DNA from: Oscillospiraceae bacterium | Lineage (GTDB): Bacteria; Bacillota; Clostridia; Oscillospirales; CAG-382 | Direction: 5' to 3' | NCBI GenBank assembly: GCA_015064955.1 | Contig: SVRD01000001.1 | Span: 1 to 64,000, forward strand | DNA length: 64,000 bases | In this document: positions 49,872 through 58,975 of the stretch, piece after piece | Numbering within the stretch: the first letter of the stretch is position 1 | How the letters are laid out: each line of letters opens with the position of its first letter | Notes under the pieces: model-generated | Told to the model about the DNA's origin: nothing | The model's database searches: none | The model's input: only the letters and a program-made list of their open reading frames with translations | Made by a program: the position numbers and the translations under genes

Positions 49872-49963
49872 TGAATCGTCCCCCTTTTTATTAACATACT
49901 GTACCCCTTTTCTGACACTGATGTATCTTTAATATAATTCGGTGAATTTTCTACTGTACGTTT

Positions 49964-49992
49964 ATTATATACTACAAGAGTTCATATGTCAA
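49964..49992 (-). promoter_or_regulatory. Consensus promoter of the small dockerin gene
   Basis: Minus strand TTGACA (49992-49987), 17-bp spacer, TATAAT (49969-49964); leader of about 90 nt. Confidence 0.85.
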
Positions 49993-50101
49993 TAGAAAAT
50001 GTGCAAAATGCAAAATTTCCATTTATGAAAACTTTTCATTTTAGTCATTTTGCACAATATTTCGACGTGAAAGTAATTTACTCCGCCGAAGGTACAGGTA
50101 T

Positions 50102-50132
50102 AAAAAACAAGGAGGAAACAATTGTTTCCCCC
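50102..50132 (-). terminator. Terminator of proS
   Basis: Minus-strand GGGGGAAAC-AATT-GTTTCCTCC (one mismatch) followed by TTGTTTTTT. Confidence 0.8.
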
Positions 50133-50147
50133 TCGAACAGTGTTTTA

Positions 50148-51587
50148 TTAATAAGCCTTTGCCCAGACGACGTTGTGCTTAGCTTCCTTGCCGCAGCAAA
50201 CGCACTTTTTGCCCTCGACGGAGATTTCGTCGTAGATACAGCGCGAGCCGACGCCTGCCTTCGCCTTGACCTCGTCCTCACATTCCTCGTCGCCGCACCA
50301 GGGAGCATAAACAAAGCCGTCGCCCTTTTCGGCAAGCGCGCTTGCGATTTCCTCGAGAGTGTCGCAGCGGTAGGTGTGAGCTTCGCGGTTTGCAAGCGCA
50401 CGCGCGAACATATCGTCGTGTGCCTTGACAAGTGCTTCTTTGACTGTTTCACCGATATTTTCGAGCGATACAACAGTCTTTTCACCGGTAACGCGCGAAA
50501 CGATTACGCAGTTGCCTGCCTCGATATCACGCGGGCCGAGCTCGATTCTTACCGGAACACCCTTCATTTCGTATTCCGAGAACTTCCAGCCTGCGCTCAT
50601 ATCGCTGTCGTCGAGCTTGACTCTTATTCCCGCCTTTAAAAGCTCCTCTTTAAGTGCGCCGCAGCGCTCGAGAACGCCCTCTTTATGCTGAGCGATAGGA
50701 ATAATGACTGCCTGAACAGGTGCAACGTCGGGAGGAAGAACAAGACCGCGGTTGTCGCCGTGAGTCATAATTATCGCGCCGATAAGACGGGTGGTAACGC
50801 CCCAAGAGGTTTGGAAGGGGTTGACCTTTTTGTTTTCCTTGTTTGTATAGGTGATATCGAATGCTTTTGCAAAGCCGTCGCCGAAATAGTGGGAAGTACC
50901 CGCCTGAAGCGCTTTGCCGTCGTGCATCAATGCTTCGATCGCATAAGTAGCCTCTGCGCCGGCGAATTTATCGCTTTCGGTCTTTCTGCCCTTGAGAACG
51001 GGAATCGCAAGACTCTTTTCGCAGAAATCGGCATAGATATTGAGCATCTGTACCGTTTCGTCGATAGCCTCCTGTGCGGTGGCGTGAATGGTATGGCCCT
51101 CCTGCCACAAGAATTCACGTGTGCGGAGGAAGGGACGGGTCGTCTTTTCCCAGCGGACGACGCTTACCCATTGGTTATAAAGCTTGGGAAGATCGCGGTA
51201 GGAATGGATTATATTCGCATAGTGCTCGCAGAAGAGAGTTTCGCTGGTGGGACGCACGCAAAGTCTGTCCTCGAGCGGTTCGCTTCCGCCCATTGTTACC
51301 CAAGCAACCTCGGGCGCGAAGCCCTCGACGTGATCCTTTTCCTTCTGGAGCAGGCTTTCGGGGATAAACATCGGCATACAAACGTTTTCGTGGCCGGTTT
51401 CCTTGAACCTGCCGTCGAGTATCTTCTGGATATTTTCCCATACAGCGTATGCATAGGGGCGGATAACAAGACAACCCTTTACAGAGGTGTATTCGATAAG
51501 CTCTGCCTTTTTAACGATATCTGTGTACCATTGAGCAAAATCCTCCTCCATGGGAGTGATTTCCTCAACGAATTTCTTTTCTGCCAT
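50148..51587 (-). CDS. proS: Prolyl-tRNA synthetase, archaeal/eukaryotic type
   Basis: 479 residues, charging tRNA-Pro. Class II motifs are clear: R-P-T-S-E-T with [17 protein letters not shown] and [10 protein letters not shown], then the anticodon-binding domain and the C-terminal zinc domain with C-G-D-E-E-C and C-V-C-C-G. This is the ProRS type without the INS editing insertion, common in Clostridia and Mollicutes. The start is preceded by AAAGGA. Confidence 0.95.
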   Translation of the reverse strand: MAEKKFVEEITPMEEDFAQWYTDIVKKAELIEYTSVKGCLVIRPYAYAVWENIQKILDGRFKETGHENVCMPMFIPESLLQKEKDHVEGFAPEVAWVTMGGSEPLEDRLCVRPTSETLFCEHYANIIHSYRDLPKLYNQWVSVVRWEKTTRPFLRTREFLWQEGHTIHATAQEAIDETVQMLNIYADFCEKSLAIPVLKGRKTESDKFAGAEATYAIEALMHDGKALQAGTSHYFGDGFAKAFDITYTNKENKKVNPFQTSWGVTTRLIGAIIMTHGDNRGLVLPPDVAPVQAVIIPIAQHKEGVLERCGALKEELLKAGIRVKLDDSDMSAGWKFSEYEMKGVPVRIELGPRDIEAGNCVIVSRVTGEKTVVSLENIGETVKEALVKAHDDMFARALANREAHTYRCDTLEEIASALAEKGDGFVYAPWCGDEECEDEVKAKAGVGSRCIYDEISVEGKKCVCCGKEAKHNVVWAKAY

Positions 51588-51639
51588 TGTGTATATGTCC
51601 TTTCGGTGAAAAAATTTCGTTACATTAATTTTATAACTC

Positions 51640-51667
51640 TTGCATTATTCGGAAATATCATTATAAT
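51640..51667 (+). promoter_or_regulatory. Promoter of the DPGTSE-repeat surface protein
   Basis: TTGCAT (51640-51645), 16-bp spacer, TATAAT (51662-51667). Confidence 0.65.
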
Positions 51668-51680
51668 ATATCTTTGATAA

Positions 51681-51709
51681 AGTATAACAGATTGGATTAC
51701 GATTGTCAA
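51681..51709 (-). promoter_or_regulatory. Promoter of proS
   Basis: Minus strand TTGACA (51709-51704), 17-bp spacer, TATACT (51686-51681). The two divergent promoters overlap face to face in this 70-bp zone. The proS leader is under 100 nt, too short for a T-box. Confidence 0.8.
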
Positions 51710-51740
51710 TTACAAAGAATCTTTTTTTAACGGAGGAACT

Positions 51741-54017
51741 ATGAAAAGGTCATTTAAGATAATATCACTGCTTCTCGCGGTGCTTATGACAATAACCACC
51801 TTCGCCTTTGCCGCACTTGCGGAGGGCGAAAGCACCGACCCCAACGCCGAAAGCTCTTCGACCGATCCCGGTACCGAAGGCTCGTCGACCGATCCCGGTA
51901 CAAGCGAGGACCCCGGCACAAGCGAGGATCCCGCAACAAGCGAGGATCCAAGCACGAGTGAGGATCCCGGCACAAGCGAGGATCCCGGTACAAGCGAGGA
52001 CCCCGGCACAAGCGAGGATCCGAATGCGTTTACCGTTAATATCGCGATCGAGGGCTTGGGCGAGGTAGACGTTTACTTCAACGAATCTCTCGTTTCGGGA
52101 AGCTACGTCGGAAGCGTATCTCCTATTGCAATAAGAATCGAGCCGAAGGCGGGAAGCAAGATCAACTCCGCGATCTTTGACTACGGCGGAGCTTCTGCCC
52201 CTCTCAACGAGACCGACGGCAAATTCAGCGGTGTTACCCTCACCCTTTCGGCAGGCTACACCTACACTCTCAAAATATCCACCGAGCTCGTACCCGTTCC
52301 CGCAACACTTTCCGTCGAAACACTCGGAATCGGCGGATACAGCGTATCGGTAAACGGAGCGGCGATCGACCTTGCGACCGCGCAGATAATGACGGGCGAC
52401 AATATCAATATCAGCTTTACCGTAAACGGTGTGTTTGATGCAAATCTCGCAAAGCTCACCCACAACGGCGAAGCAAAAACGCTCACCGAAGCGTCCTACT
52501 CCTTTGTAATCACCGGCGACACCAAGATAAGCATTCTCTACGGCGATCTTGTCCCGATAATCGTAACCCTGAACGGCCCCGGCTCACTCGAGTTCCAAAA
52601 AACGCTCGACAGCAGTCCGATCGAAACCGTCACCAACGGTGCGACGGGCACGGTAACCAAAACCTTCTACGTTCAGAAGGACGTCAGCTGTAAGGTCATC
52701 GTCAAGCCCTCGCTCAATTACGAGCTCGCGGGAGGTGTCGAAATTTCCGAGCCGAGACGTGCAGTAGACGCAAACGGCGTTTACTTCTTCACTCCCTCGG
52801 GCGAAACCACCGTCAACGCAACTATGAGAGAATCGGCAGGCGGACCTCCCGTTACCAACTGCACCGTTCAGATCAACGTCGGCGCAGGCGGCTCGGTTCA
52901 GGCGGGCACCCAGCTCATTCTCGGCGGTATGGGCACCAATATTGTAGTTCCCGCAGGTGAAAGCCTCACTATCACCGCAACCGCCAACGAGGGCTACGTT
53001 GTCGACGTCGTTCGAGTCGGCGGTATGGCAGTTTCTTTGGTAAACAACAGCTACACGATCAGCAACATCGTCGCATCGACCACTGTTTCGGTAGTCTTCA
53101 AGAGCAACATCGCGCCTCCCCCCGAAACCGAGGGCATCGGCGTTGCCGATATCGATTGGAACGCAAATCCGATCCGTGTCGATATAAGCGGCAATAAGCT
53201 CGTAAAGCGTGAGGTATTCGACAAGATCGCAACACTCAAGGGCAACGGTCAGTACGTTGAATTTGTAAGCGAAAACGGCACGGTTTATCTCCCCTACGGC
53301 AAGAATATCGAGGGCTCCGCGACCCACGCAAACCTCACGATAACCCCTCTCACAAGCGGTGATATCTACAATATCATCAGCTCCGCGATCAGCACGGTCA
53401 GCGGCGGAAATGCAGTTTACAAGATCTATTCCTTCGAGTTCGGCGTTGCCGTTCCCGACGGAACGATGGTATCCTTCAAGCTCGGCGCAGAGTTTATCGA
53501 CAGCAAGGCTGTTATGCTCCGCTACAACTCGAGCGGCTCCTTTGAAAACGCATCAGAGGCTATCCCCACCGAGCCCGACGGCAGCTCGGCGAAATATGCA
53601 TATAACGACGAGGGCTTCCTTATCATCGCAAAGGAGATCGCAGCATCGGGTATTACCATCGACGCTTCGACGGTAAACGAGGGCGGCTCGATCAACCCCG
53701 TCGGCATCGCTCCCGTCACCGCAGGCTCGAGCAAGACCTATTACATCAACTCCCAAGAGGGATACGTTATCAAGCGCGTGCTTGTCGACGGAAATGCTGT
53801 CGACGGCGCGGAGGGACAGAAATTCTTCAACTACACCTTCGATAATATCACCGAAAGCCACACCATCACTGCGGAATTTATGGCAGACGAGTCGGCAGAG
53901 GAAGAGGAAGACGGCGGTTCGCTCACAACGATCATCGTCATTCTCATAATCGTTCTCGTGGCGGTTGCGGGCGCGGCGGCACTGTTTATCGTAAAATGGC
54001 GTCAGGAAAAGTTTTAA
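51741..54017 (+). CDS. Surface protein with DPGTSE repeats, bacterial-repeat beta domains and C-terminal anchor
   Basis: 758 residues. Signal peptide 1-28; a low-complexity stalk (about 30-94) of D-P-G-T-S-E-type hexapeptides; a series of beta domains (about 95-600), two of which have the N-V-G-A-G-G-S-V...G-E-S-L-T-I-T-A-x-A-N-E-G-Y pattern of InlB/Listeria-Bacteroides-type repeats; another such unit near 640-720 (S-Q-E-G-Y-V-I-K-R-V-L-V-D-G); then a membrane helix and K-W-R-Q-E-K-F. It is tethered by its C-terminus with the stalk outermost, unlike most stalk proteins. No cohesin-like domain was recognised. The next gene starts right after its stop codon. Confidence 0.8.
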   Translation: MKRSFKIISLLLAVLMTITTFAFAALAEGESTDPNAESSSTDPGTEGSSTDPGTSEDPGTSEDPATSEDPSTSEDPGTSEDPGTSEDPGTSEDPNAFTVNIAIEGLGEVDVYFNESLVSGSYVGSVSPIAIRIEPKAGSKINSAIFDYGGASAPLNETDGKFSGVTLTLSAGYTYTLKISTELVPVPATLSVETLGIGGYSVSVNGAAIDLATAQIMTGDNINISFTVNGVFDANLAKLTHNGEAKTLTEASYSFVITGDTKISILYGDLVPIIVTLNGPGSLEFQKTLDSSPIETVTNGATGTVTKTFYVQKDVSCKVIVKPSLNYELAGGVEISEPRRAVDANGVYFFTPSGETTVNATMRESAGGPPVTNCTVQINVGAGGSVQAGTQLILGGMGTNIVVPAGESLTITATANEGYVVDVVRVGGMAVSLVNNSYTISNIVASTTVSVVFKSNIAPPPETEGIGVADIDWNANPIRVDISGNKLVKREVFDKIATLKGNGQYVEFVSENGTVYLPYGKNIEGSATHANLTITPLTSGDIYNIISSAISTVSGGNAVYKIYSFEFGVAVPDGTMVSFKLGAEFIDSKAVMLRYNSSGSFENASEAIPTEPDGSSAKYAYNDEGFLIIAKEIAASGITIDASTVNEGGSINPVGIAPVTAGSSKTYYINSQEGYVIKRVLVDGNAVDGAEGQKFFNYTFDNITESHTITAEFMADESAEEEEDGGSLTTIIVILIIVLVAVAGAAALFIVKWRQEKF
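51880..52026. repeat. 18-bp tandem repeats in the surface-protein stalk
   Basis: About eight in-frame copies of GATCCCGGCACAAGCGAG with a few changes (GGT for GGC, GAC for GAT). Copy-number changes would lengthen or shorten the stalk without breaking the frame. Confidence 0.85.
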
Positions 54018-54416
54018 ATGAAAAGCAAATGTATTGAATTCATAAAAAAATACCGCTATATCATAATCGGTGCTGCGGCAATACTCGCAATTCTTTTGCT
54101 TGTTTTGCTTTTGATCCCGGGCGGCGATAAAGAGGAAATCGCCGTTTGGGGCGAGGGCATCACCGAAAATATCCCCGAATTCGACGGACGCGCCGAAATC
54201 GAGAGCGGCGAAGGATATACCGCCGCATACTACGAAAATGTTTCGGGCGAGCAGGTCGAGGAATATTCAAAAAAGCTCGAATCTGTTTGCGGAATCGAAT
54301 TTTCGAGCAACAAATATCCCCGCTCCGCAGTGTACGGAGACAAAATGATAGTAATACACTATAACGTAACCGAAATGAAGCTTTCGGTCACCGTTACGGC
54401 GATAAATGCCGACTGA
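54018..54416 (+). CDS. Membrane-anchored small protein of unknown function
   Basis: 132 residues. One N-terminal membrane helix (about 12-34, very Leu/Ile-rich) followed by an extracytoplasmic alpha/beta domain of about 95 residues with Y-Y-E-N-V-S-G-E-Q-V-E-E-Y, which fits DUF6591-like clostridial proteins. The ATG directly follows the TAA of the surface-protein gene, so the two are translationally coupled and probably work together at the membrane. Confidence 0.75.
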   Translation: MKSKCIEFIKKYRYIIIGAAAILAILLLVLLLIPGGDKEEIAVWGEGITENIPEFDGRAEIESGEGYTAAYYENVSGEQVEEYSKKLESVCGIEFSSNKYPRSAVYGDKMIVIHYNVTEMKLSVTVTAINAD

Positions 54417-54469
54417 AAGGCATATTAATTATTAATACAGAAACAGCAATATATCGGAGAATCACGGCA

Positions 54470-54904
54470 ATGAAAATTAACAACTCTATCAAAGCAATCA
54501 TTATCGACAACACAAGACTTCTTGTAAACACCTGCAAGGACACCGACGGAAGTATCTTTTACACCCTTCCCGGCGGTAAGCAGAGACCCGCCGAGCTCAT
54601 GATCGACACTCTCAAGCGCGAGACCAAGGAGGAGACCGGTTATGACGTCGAGCCGAAAACGCTTCTCTTTATCCGCGAGGGATTTAAAGAGGATTCCCAC
54701 AGAATCGAATTCATGTTCATCTGTGATATCGTGAGCGAATACGAGGAGAATAAGCTCAAATACGACGACAACCAGATCGGTACGAAGTGGCTGTCTATCG
54801 ACAATATAACCCACGAGCCCCTCTTCCCTGCCGAGCTGCGCAACATTATCAAGCGCCACTTCCTCGGCAAGCACAACGATATCTACCTTGGAGAAATGCA
54901 ATAA
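54470..54904 (+). CDS. Nudix hydrolase
   Basis: 144 residues. The Nudix box (about 36-58) is complete: G-x5-E42-x7-R50-E51-x2-E54-E55-x-G57. GGAG lies 10 bp before the start. Such enzymes hydrolyse nucleoside diphosphates linked to another group; the loop after the box (L-F-I-R-E-G-F) does not tell the substrate. It ends 16 bp before the beta-lactamase-like gene and is likely cotranscribed. Confidence 0.9.
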   Translation: MKINNSIKAIIIDNTRLLVNTCKDTDGSIFYTLPGGKQRPAELMIDTLKRETKEETGYDVEPKTLLFIREGFKEDSHRIEFMFICDIVSEYEENKLKYDDNQIGTKWLSIDNITHEPLFPAELRNIIKRHFLGKHNDIYLGEMQ

Positions 54905-54920
54905 ATTTTCGGAGGCAAAT

Positions 54921-56324
54921 ATGCATCTTTATCTTGCTGACGGCGTCAGCGCAGAGGCTGTCGAAAAATATCTGAAAAGATCCGCCGAAAACGGCATTTA
55001 TATCCGCGCGATGCAGATTGTCAAGGGCAAGGAGCCGATGGCAAGGGTTTGCTTTGCACCCTATGATTTCGAGACACCTATGCATCTCTATTCGCTCTCG
55101 AAATCCTTCACATCGACAGCTGTCGGTATTTGTGTCGACGAAGGACTTTTATCGCCCGATACGAAAATGTGCGAGCTTTTCGCCGATAAAATGCCCGAAA
55201 ATATGACCGATGCACTCAAAAAGCTCCGTCTGCACGACCTGCTTTCGATGCAGAGCGGACACACCGCCTGCGTGCTCGACAAAATACGCTGGTCCGACGA
55301 CACGGTAAAGGCATTTTTCGAGCAGCCCACCACTTACGAGCCCGGCACGACCTTTGCTTACAGCACCGCGGCGACCTGTATGTGCGGTGCGGCGGTCGAG
55401 AGAGTGACGGGCAAAAAGCTTGTCGATTTCCTCGACGAAAGACTTTTCAGTAAGCTCGGAATAGCAAAACCGACCTGGTGGGAATGCCGCGACGGGCAGA
55501 CCTTGGGCGGCACGGGATTGCATCTTTCGAGCAACGATATTACCAAATTCGGTATGATGCTTAAAAACAAAGGTATTTACAACGGCGAGCGTATTGTGAG
55601 CGAGGATTATATCAAGCTCGCGACAAGCAAGCATTCGCTTGACGTAAACAACGGCGCTCCCGACTGGGTTGCAGGCTACGGATATCAGTTCTGGCTCAAC
55701 GACCGCGACGGCTTCCGCGGCGACGGTGCGTTCGGTCAGCTTTGTATGGTATTTCCCGAAAGCGACACTCTTGTTACCGTTATGGGTGAGGTCGGCAATA
55801 TGGCGCTCGAGGTAGAGATACTTTATGATCTGCTCGATACCATATACGGCGAAAAGGGCGAGACCGATTCGCTTAACGGGTATCTCGAAACCGCGTATAT
55901 GCCCGAAAAGACCGAAAACTTCAACAACGATATCTCTTTTACGGTTGCAGAGAACGCCGCAGAGGTCGAAATGATACGCTTCTTCGGCGAAAAGCTTTTA
56001 CACGTCGAGCTTTCCACCGCATACGGCAAAAAGGAATTTGTTTGCGGCAACGGCGAATATATTCTGAACCACTATATGCTCAAAAATATGACCCCGTCGA
56101 TCACCTTCCTCGATCCCGCGGTGAATACTGTCGAGCGTCAAAGCGTTTTTGCATCGTACAAAAACGAAAACGGCAGGCTTTATATAACCCTGCGTCACCA
56201 AAACACCTGCCACGTTCAGCATTGGACGGTCGATCTCGAAGCAAACACGGTGAATATCCACCTCCACGCAGGCGATATAATCTGTAATCATCTCGATCTC
56301 ACTCCGATTTCCGACAATCAGTAA
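54921..56324 (+). CDS. Serine hydrolase of the beta-lactamase/esterase family (PF00144)
   Basis: 467 residues from the ATG at 54921 (GGAGG 5 bp upstream; an earlier ATG at 54888 lies inside the Nudix gene). The nucleophile motif is S58-L-S-K61; H-D-L-L-S-M-Q-S-G-H follows as expected. The second motif, usually Y-x-N, reads Y147-S-T here, and the G-x-x-G block is weak. No signal peptide, so it is cytosolic. Residues 320-467 form a C-terminal beta domain. Likely an esterase, peptidase or amidase rather than an antibiotic-resistance enzyme. Confidence 0.85.
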   Translation: MHLYLADGVSAEAVEKYLKRSAENGIYIRAMQIVKGKEPMARVCFAPYDFETPMHLYSLSKSFTSTAVGICVDEGLLSPDTKMCELFADKMPENMTDALKKLRLHDLLSMQSGHTACVLDKIRWSDDTVKAFFEQPTTYEPGTTFAYSTAATCMCGAAVERVTGKKLVDFLDERLFSKLGIAKPTWWECRDGQTLGGTGLHLSSNDITKFGMMLKNKGIYNGERIVSEDYIKLATSKHSLDVNNGAPDWVAGYGYQFWLNDRDGFRGDGAFGQLCMVFPESDTLVTVMGEVGNMALEVEILYDLLDTIYGEKGETDSLNGYLETAYMPEKTENFNNDISFTVAENAAEVEMIRFFGEKLLHVELSTAYGKKEFVCGNGEYILNHYMLKNMTPSITFLDPAVNTVERQSVFASYKNENGRLYITLRHQNTCHVQHWTVDLEANTVNIHLHAGDIICNHLDLTPISDNQ

Positions 56325-56330
56325 ATCATG

Positions 56331-56358
56331 GGCATCTGTTGCGAAAAACAGATGCCTT
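56331..56358 (+). terminator. Terminator of the Nudix/serine hydrolase operon
   Basis: GGCATCTGTT-GCGAAA-AACAGATGCC followed by TTCCTT. Confidence 0.75.
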
Positions 56359-56374
56359 CCTTATATAATTAAGG

Positions 56375-56403
56375 TTGACAAAAAAGAAAATATAATCTAT
56401 AAT
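56375..56403 (+). promoter_or_regulatory. Perfect-consensus promoter of pgi
   Basis: TTGACA (56375-56380), 17-bp spacer, TATAAT (56398-56403). Confidence 0.9.
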
Positions 56404-56436
56404 GTTTTGGATTTTTATTAAAGAAGGTATGTTTTT

Positions 56437-57780
56437 ATGATCAATTTAAGATACAAGCAGGCAAAAAGCATTTCGGAAAGCGATATTGCCGCTTTTGACA
56501 GCTTGCTCAAGACAGCGGACGGTTACCTCCGCGAAAAGAACGGCTTGGGCAACGATTTTCTCGGCTGGCGCGATCTCGGTATCCGCACCGACAGTGAGGA
56601 ATATTTGCGCATAAAGGCGGCGGCAAGCCGTATCCGCGCAAACAGCGATATTCTTTTGGTTGTCGGCATCGGCGGTTCTTATCTCGGCGCACGCGCTGTT
56701 ATCGAATATCTTATGACTCCCTATCACAATCAGCTCAACGACGGCAACCCCGAAATATATTTCCTCGGCAATTCCTTCTCGGGCAGTGAGCTCAACACCG
56801 TGCTCAAGCTTTGCGAGGGCAAAAGAGTCAGTGTCAACGTAATCAGCAAATCCGGCACAACGACCGAAAGCGCGGTCGCATTCAGAATCTTGCGCGAATA
56901 TATGGAATCGCGCTACGGCAAGAAGGAAGCGGCGGAAAGAATTATCGCAACCACCGATGCAAACCGCGGTGCGCTCCTCTCGCTTGCAAAGCAGGAGGGA
57001 TATGAATGCTTTGTTATTCCCGATGACGTCGGCGGCAGATTCTCGGTGCTCACCGCAGTGGGTCTTCTTCCCGCGGCGGTTGCAGGTGTCGATACCGATG
57101 CATTGTTGAACGGCGCGGTAGATATGCGTAATTCTATCTTTGAAGAAGGCATTTCCCACCCCGCGTATAAATATGCAACGCTTCGCAACGTGATGCTCGC
57201 AAAGGGCAAGACAAACGAGCTTTTGGTCAGCTACGACCCTGATTTTCGCTTTATGGGCGAATGGTTCAAGCAGTTATTCGGCGAAAGCGAGGGCAAGGAC
57301 AAAAAGGGATTGTTTCCCGCTTCGGTAACATACAGCTCCGACCTGCACTCTCTCGGACAGTTCGTTCAGGACGGCTCGCCGATACTTTTTGAAACGATCG
57401 TGCGCGCCTCCCGCCCCGAAAGCGATTCCCCCGCGATCCCCTATGACGAGCAAAACGGCGACGGACTCAATTTCCTTTGCGGTATGACGATGGACGACAT
57501 CAACGAAAAGGCGATGATGGGAACACTTCTTGCTCACCGCGACGGCGGCACCGAAAGCTTTATTATAGATTTCGGCGGCAAGGATGCTTATTCGTTGGGC
57601 GAGCTTATCTATTTCTTCTTTGCGTCCTGCGCGATTTCGGGCTATATGCTCGAGGTAAACCCTTTTGACCAGCCGGGTGTCGAGGCATACAAAAAGAATA
57701 TGTTCGCACTGCTCGGAAAGCCGGGTTACGATTCCGGCAAGGAAGAGCTTTTGGCGAAAATCGCGGAAATAGAGGCATAA
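56437..57780 (+). CDS. pgi: Glucose-6-phosphate isomerase
   Basis: 447 residues, the length of the short Firmicute/Thermotoga form. Interconverts glucose 6-phosphate and fructose 6-phosphate in glycolysis. SIS-fold motifs are clear: G-I-G-G-S-Y-L-G-A-R, S-K-S-G-T-T-T-E, G-G-R-F-S-V-L-T-A-V-G and the C-terminal P-F-D-Q-P-G-V-E-A-Y-K-K-N. Its perfect promoter fits a strongly expressed housekeeping gene; it is monocistronic. Confidence 0.95.
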   Translation: MINLRYKQAKSISESDIAAFDSLLKTADGYLREKNGLGNDFLGWRDLGIRTDSEEYLRIKAAASRIRANSDILLVVGIGGSYLGARAVIEYLMTPYHNQLNDGNPEIYFLGNSFSGSELNTVLKLCEGKRVSVNVISKSGTTTESAVAFRILREYMESRYGKKEAAERIIATTDANRGALLSLAKQEGYECFVIPDDVGGRFSVLTAVGLLPAAVAGVDTDALLNGAVDMRNSIFEEGISHPAYKYATLRNVMLAKGKTNELLVSYDPDFRFMGEWFKQLFGESEGKDKKGLFPASVTYSSDLHSLGQFVQDGSPILFETIVRASRPESDSPAIPYDEQNGDGLNFLCGMTMDDINEKAMMGTLLAHRDGGTESFIIDFGGKDAYSLGELIYFFFASCAISGYMLEVNPFDQPGVEAYKKNMFALLGKPGYDSGKEELLAKIAEIEA

Positions 57781-57836
57781 AAATAAAATAATTTGATAAT
57801 ATGATGAAAAATTTTATTAGTTTTACTCAAATGCTA

Positions 57837-57865
57837 TTGATTTTTTCACCGAAATAAAGTAAAAT
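57837..57865 (+). promoter_or_regulatory. Promoter of the 57942 gene
   Basis: TTGATT (57837-57842), 17-bp spacer, TAAAAT (57860-57865). The leader can fold around CCGAG...CTCGG (about 57880-57904). Confidence 0.7.
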
Positions 57866-57941
57866 AGTCGTACAGAGACCGAGTCTGTGCCGGCACGGCC
57901 TCGGCGAACAAAATCCAAAGCCGGAAGAACGGAGAATTATT

Positions 57942-58352
57942 ATGCAGCTTTTAGTCGGATTAAAAGGTACCGGTAAGACCAAGACCCTCATCGAAGCGGT
58001 CAACGAAGCATCCAAAGAAACCAACGGTGTTGTTATCTGCATCGAATGTGGCAGAAAGCTCACCTTTGATATTAAATATCACGCACGCCTCGTAGATACT
58101 CAGGAATACGGCATTGACGACGCTGACAAGCTCTACGGCTTTGTTTGCGGTATGCTCGCAGGCAACTACGACATCACCGAGCTCTTTATCGACAGCGCTC
58201 TCAAGATCTGCGGCGACGACGTCAACGCATTTGAAGAATTCGTTTGCAAGGTTGAAAAGATCACCTCTGCTCACAAGATCGAATGTGTGATCGTTGCATC
58301 TGTCGCTCCCGAAGCACTTTCCGAAAAGACCTCCTGCTTCATTAAGAAATAA
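57942..58352 (+). CDS. Small P-loop-containing protein
   Basis: 136 residues. It starts with a Walker A motif, G-L-K-G-T-G-K-T (about 6-13), followed by a short alpha/beta core; I-T-E-L-F-I-D-S may be the Walker B strand, and V-I-V-A-S-V-A-P is the third strand. This is far shorter than usual ATPases and lacks obvious sensor motifs. Function unknown; perhaps a nucleotide-binding switch. GGAG lies 7 bp upstream. The next gene overlaps its stop by one base, so the pair belongs together. Confidence 0.8.
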   Translation: MQLLVGLKGTGKTKTLIEAVNEASKETNGVVICIECGRKLTFDIKYHARLVDTQEYGIDDADKLYGFVCGMLAGNYDITELFIDSALKICGDDVNAFEEFVCKVEKITSAHKIECVIVASVAPEALSEKTSCFIKK

Positions 58353-58804
58353 TGGAAGCAAAAAAGCAAGCCCTGCTTAAATGCTGGGTCCGCGCGCTCG
58401 GCGCGTATACGGTTATCAATTTTCTCTGGACCGCTATCCTTTCGATCGGCACCTCTGCCGCTTCCGAGGGCGGTGCGGAAAGCATCAGCATGAGCGGAAT
58501 AAGCGCGTTTGCCGAACGGCTCGTTATGGCGAATGCAGTGATCGCGCTGTTTTCGGTGGTGTTCGGCTTTTCCTTCCTCGTTTTCGAGGTCAAGAATATG
58601 TCCCAACCCGCCAAACGCTCGCTCCACGTTATCATCAACTATATCGTTTCGATGATATGCGTTTATCTGCTTCATTCCACCGCGCCCGAAGCGAATGCAG
58701 GCACTTGGATAATTCTTATCTTCTTTGCCAGCATCGTTTATTTCGCAATCTACGGTATCGCGTCGTTGGTCGCTTTCCTTATCAAGAGAAACAAAACCAA
58801 ATAA
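58352..58804 (+). CDS. Four-helix membrane protein (DUF3021-like)
   Basis: 150 residues with four hydrophobic segments (about 12-33, 55-77, 88-108, 118-142), short loops and a basic C-terminus K-R-N-K-T-K. The length and the S-L-H-V-I-I-N-Y-I-V third helix resemble DUF3021 proteins, which is a tentative match. Start is coupled to the P-loop gene (TAATG). Confidence 0.7.
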   Translation: MEAKKQALLKCWVRALGAYTVINFLWTAILSIGTSAASEGGAESISMSGISAFAERLVMANAVIALFSVVFGFSFLVFEVKNMSQPAKRSLHVIINYIVSMICVYLLHSTAPEANAGTWIILIFFASIVYFAIYGIASLVAFLIKRNKTK

Positions 58805-58817
58805 GAACAATATCAAA

Positions 58818-58846
58818 AAGCCGCGTTGTAATAACGCGGCTTTTTT
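58818..58846 (+). terminator. Terminator of the P-loop/membrane pair
   Basis: AAGCCGCGTT-GTAAT-AACGCGGCTT followed by TTTT. Confidence 0.85.
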
Positions 58847-58849
58847 GTC

Positions 58850-58920
58850 TCTGACGCTCTCGACACGAAACGCAAGCGTTTTTGGGGTGTAAAGGCTCAT
58901 GCCCTTGAAAAATATGGGTT
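58850..58920. repeat. Mosaic repeat remnant 6
   Basis: A short mix of module ends: CTGACGCTCTCGACACG (the constant tail reversed), AAACGC-AA-GCGTTT and CCTTGAAAAATAT. It looks like the eroded remains of a longer block. Confidence 0.6.
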
Positions 58921-58975
58921 TTATAGTATTTAAAATAAATACTATTTGTTTTTAAAGTTTTTGGGGAGGGAGTTT

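Noticed and set aside
51588-51680. A T-box leader for proS
   Set aside because: The promoter at 51681-51709 leaves a leader of under 100 nt, and no T-box sequence or specifier stem can fit.
51741-54017. A scaffoldin or cohesin partner for the dockerins
   Set aside because: The beta domains match InlB-type bacterial repeats, not cohesins, and I could not recognise a cohesin anywhere in the window.
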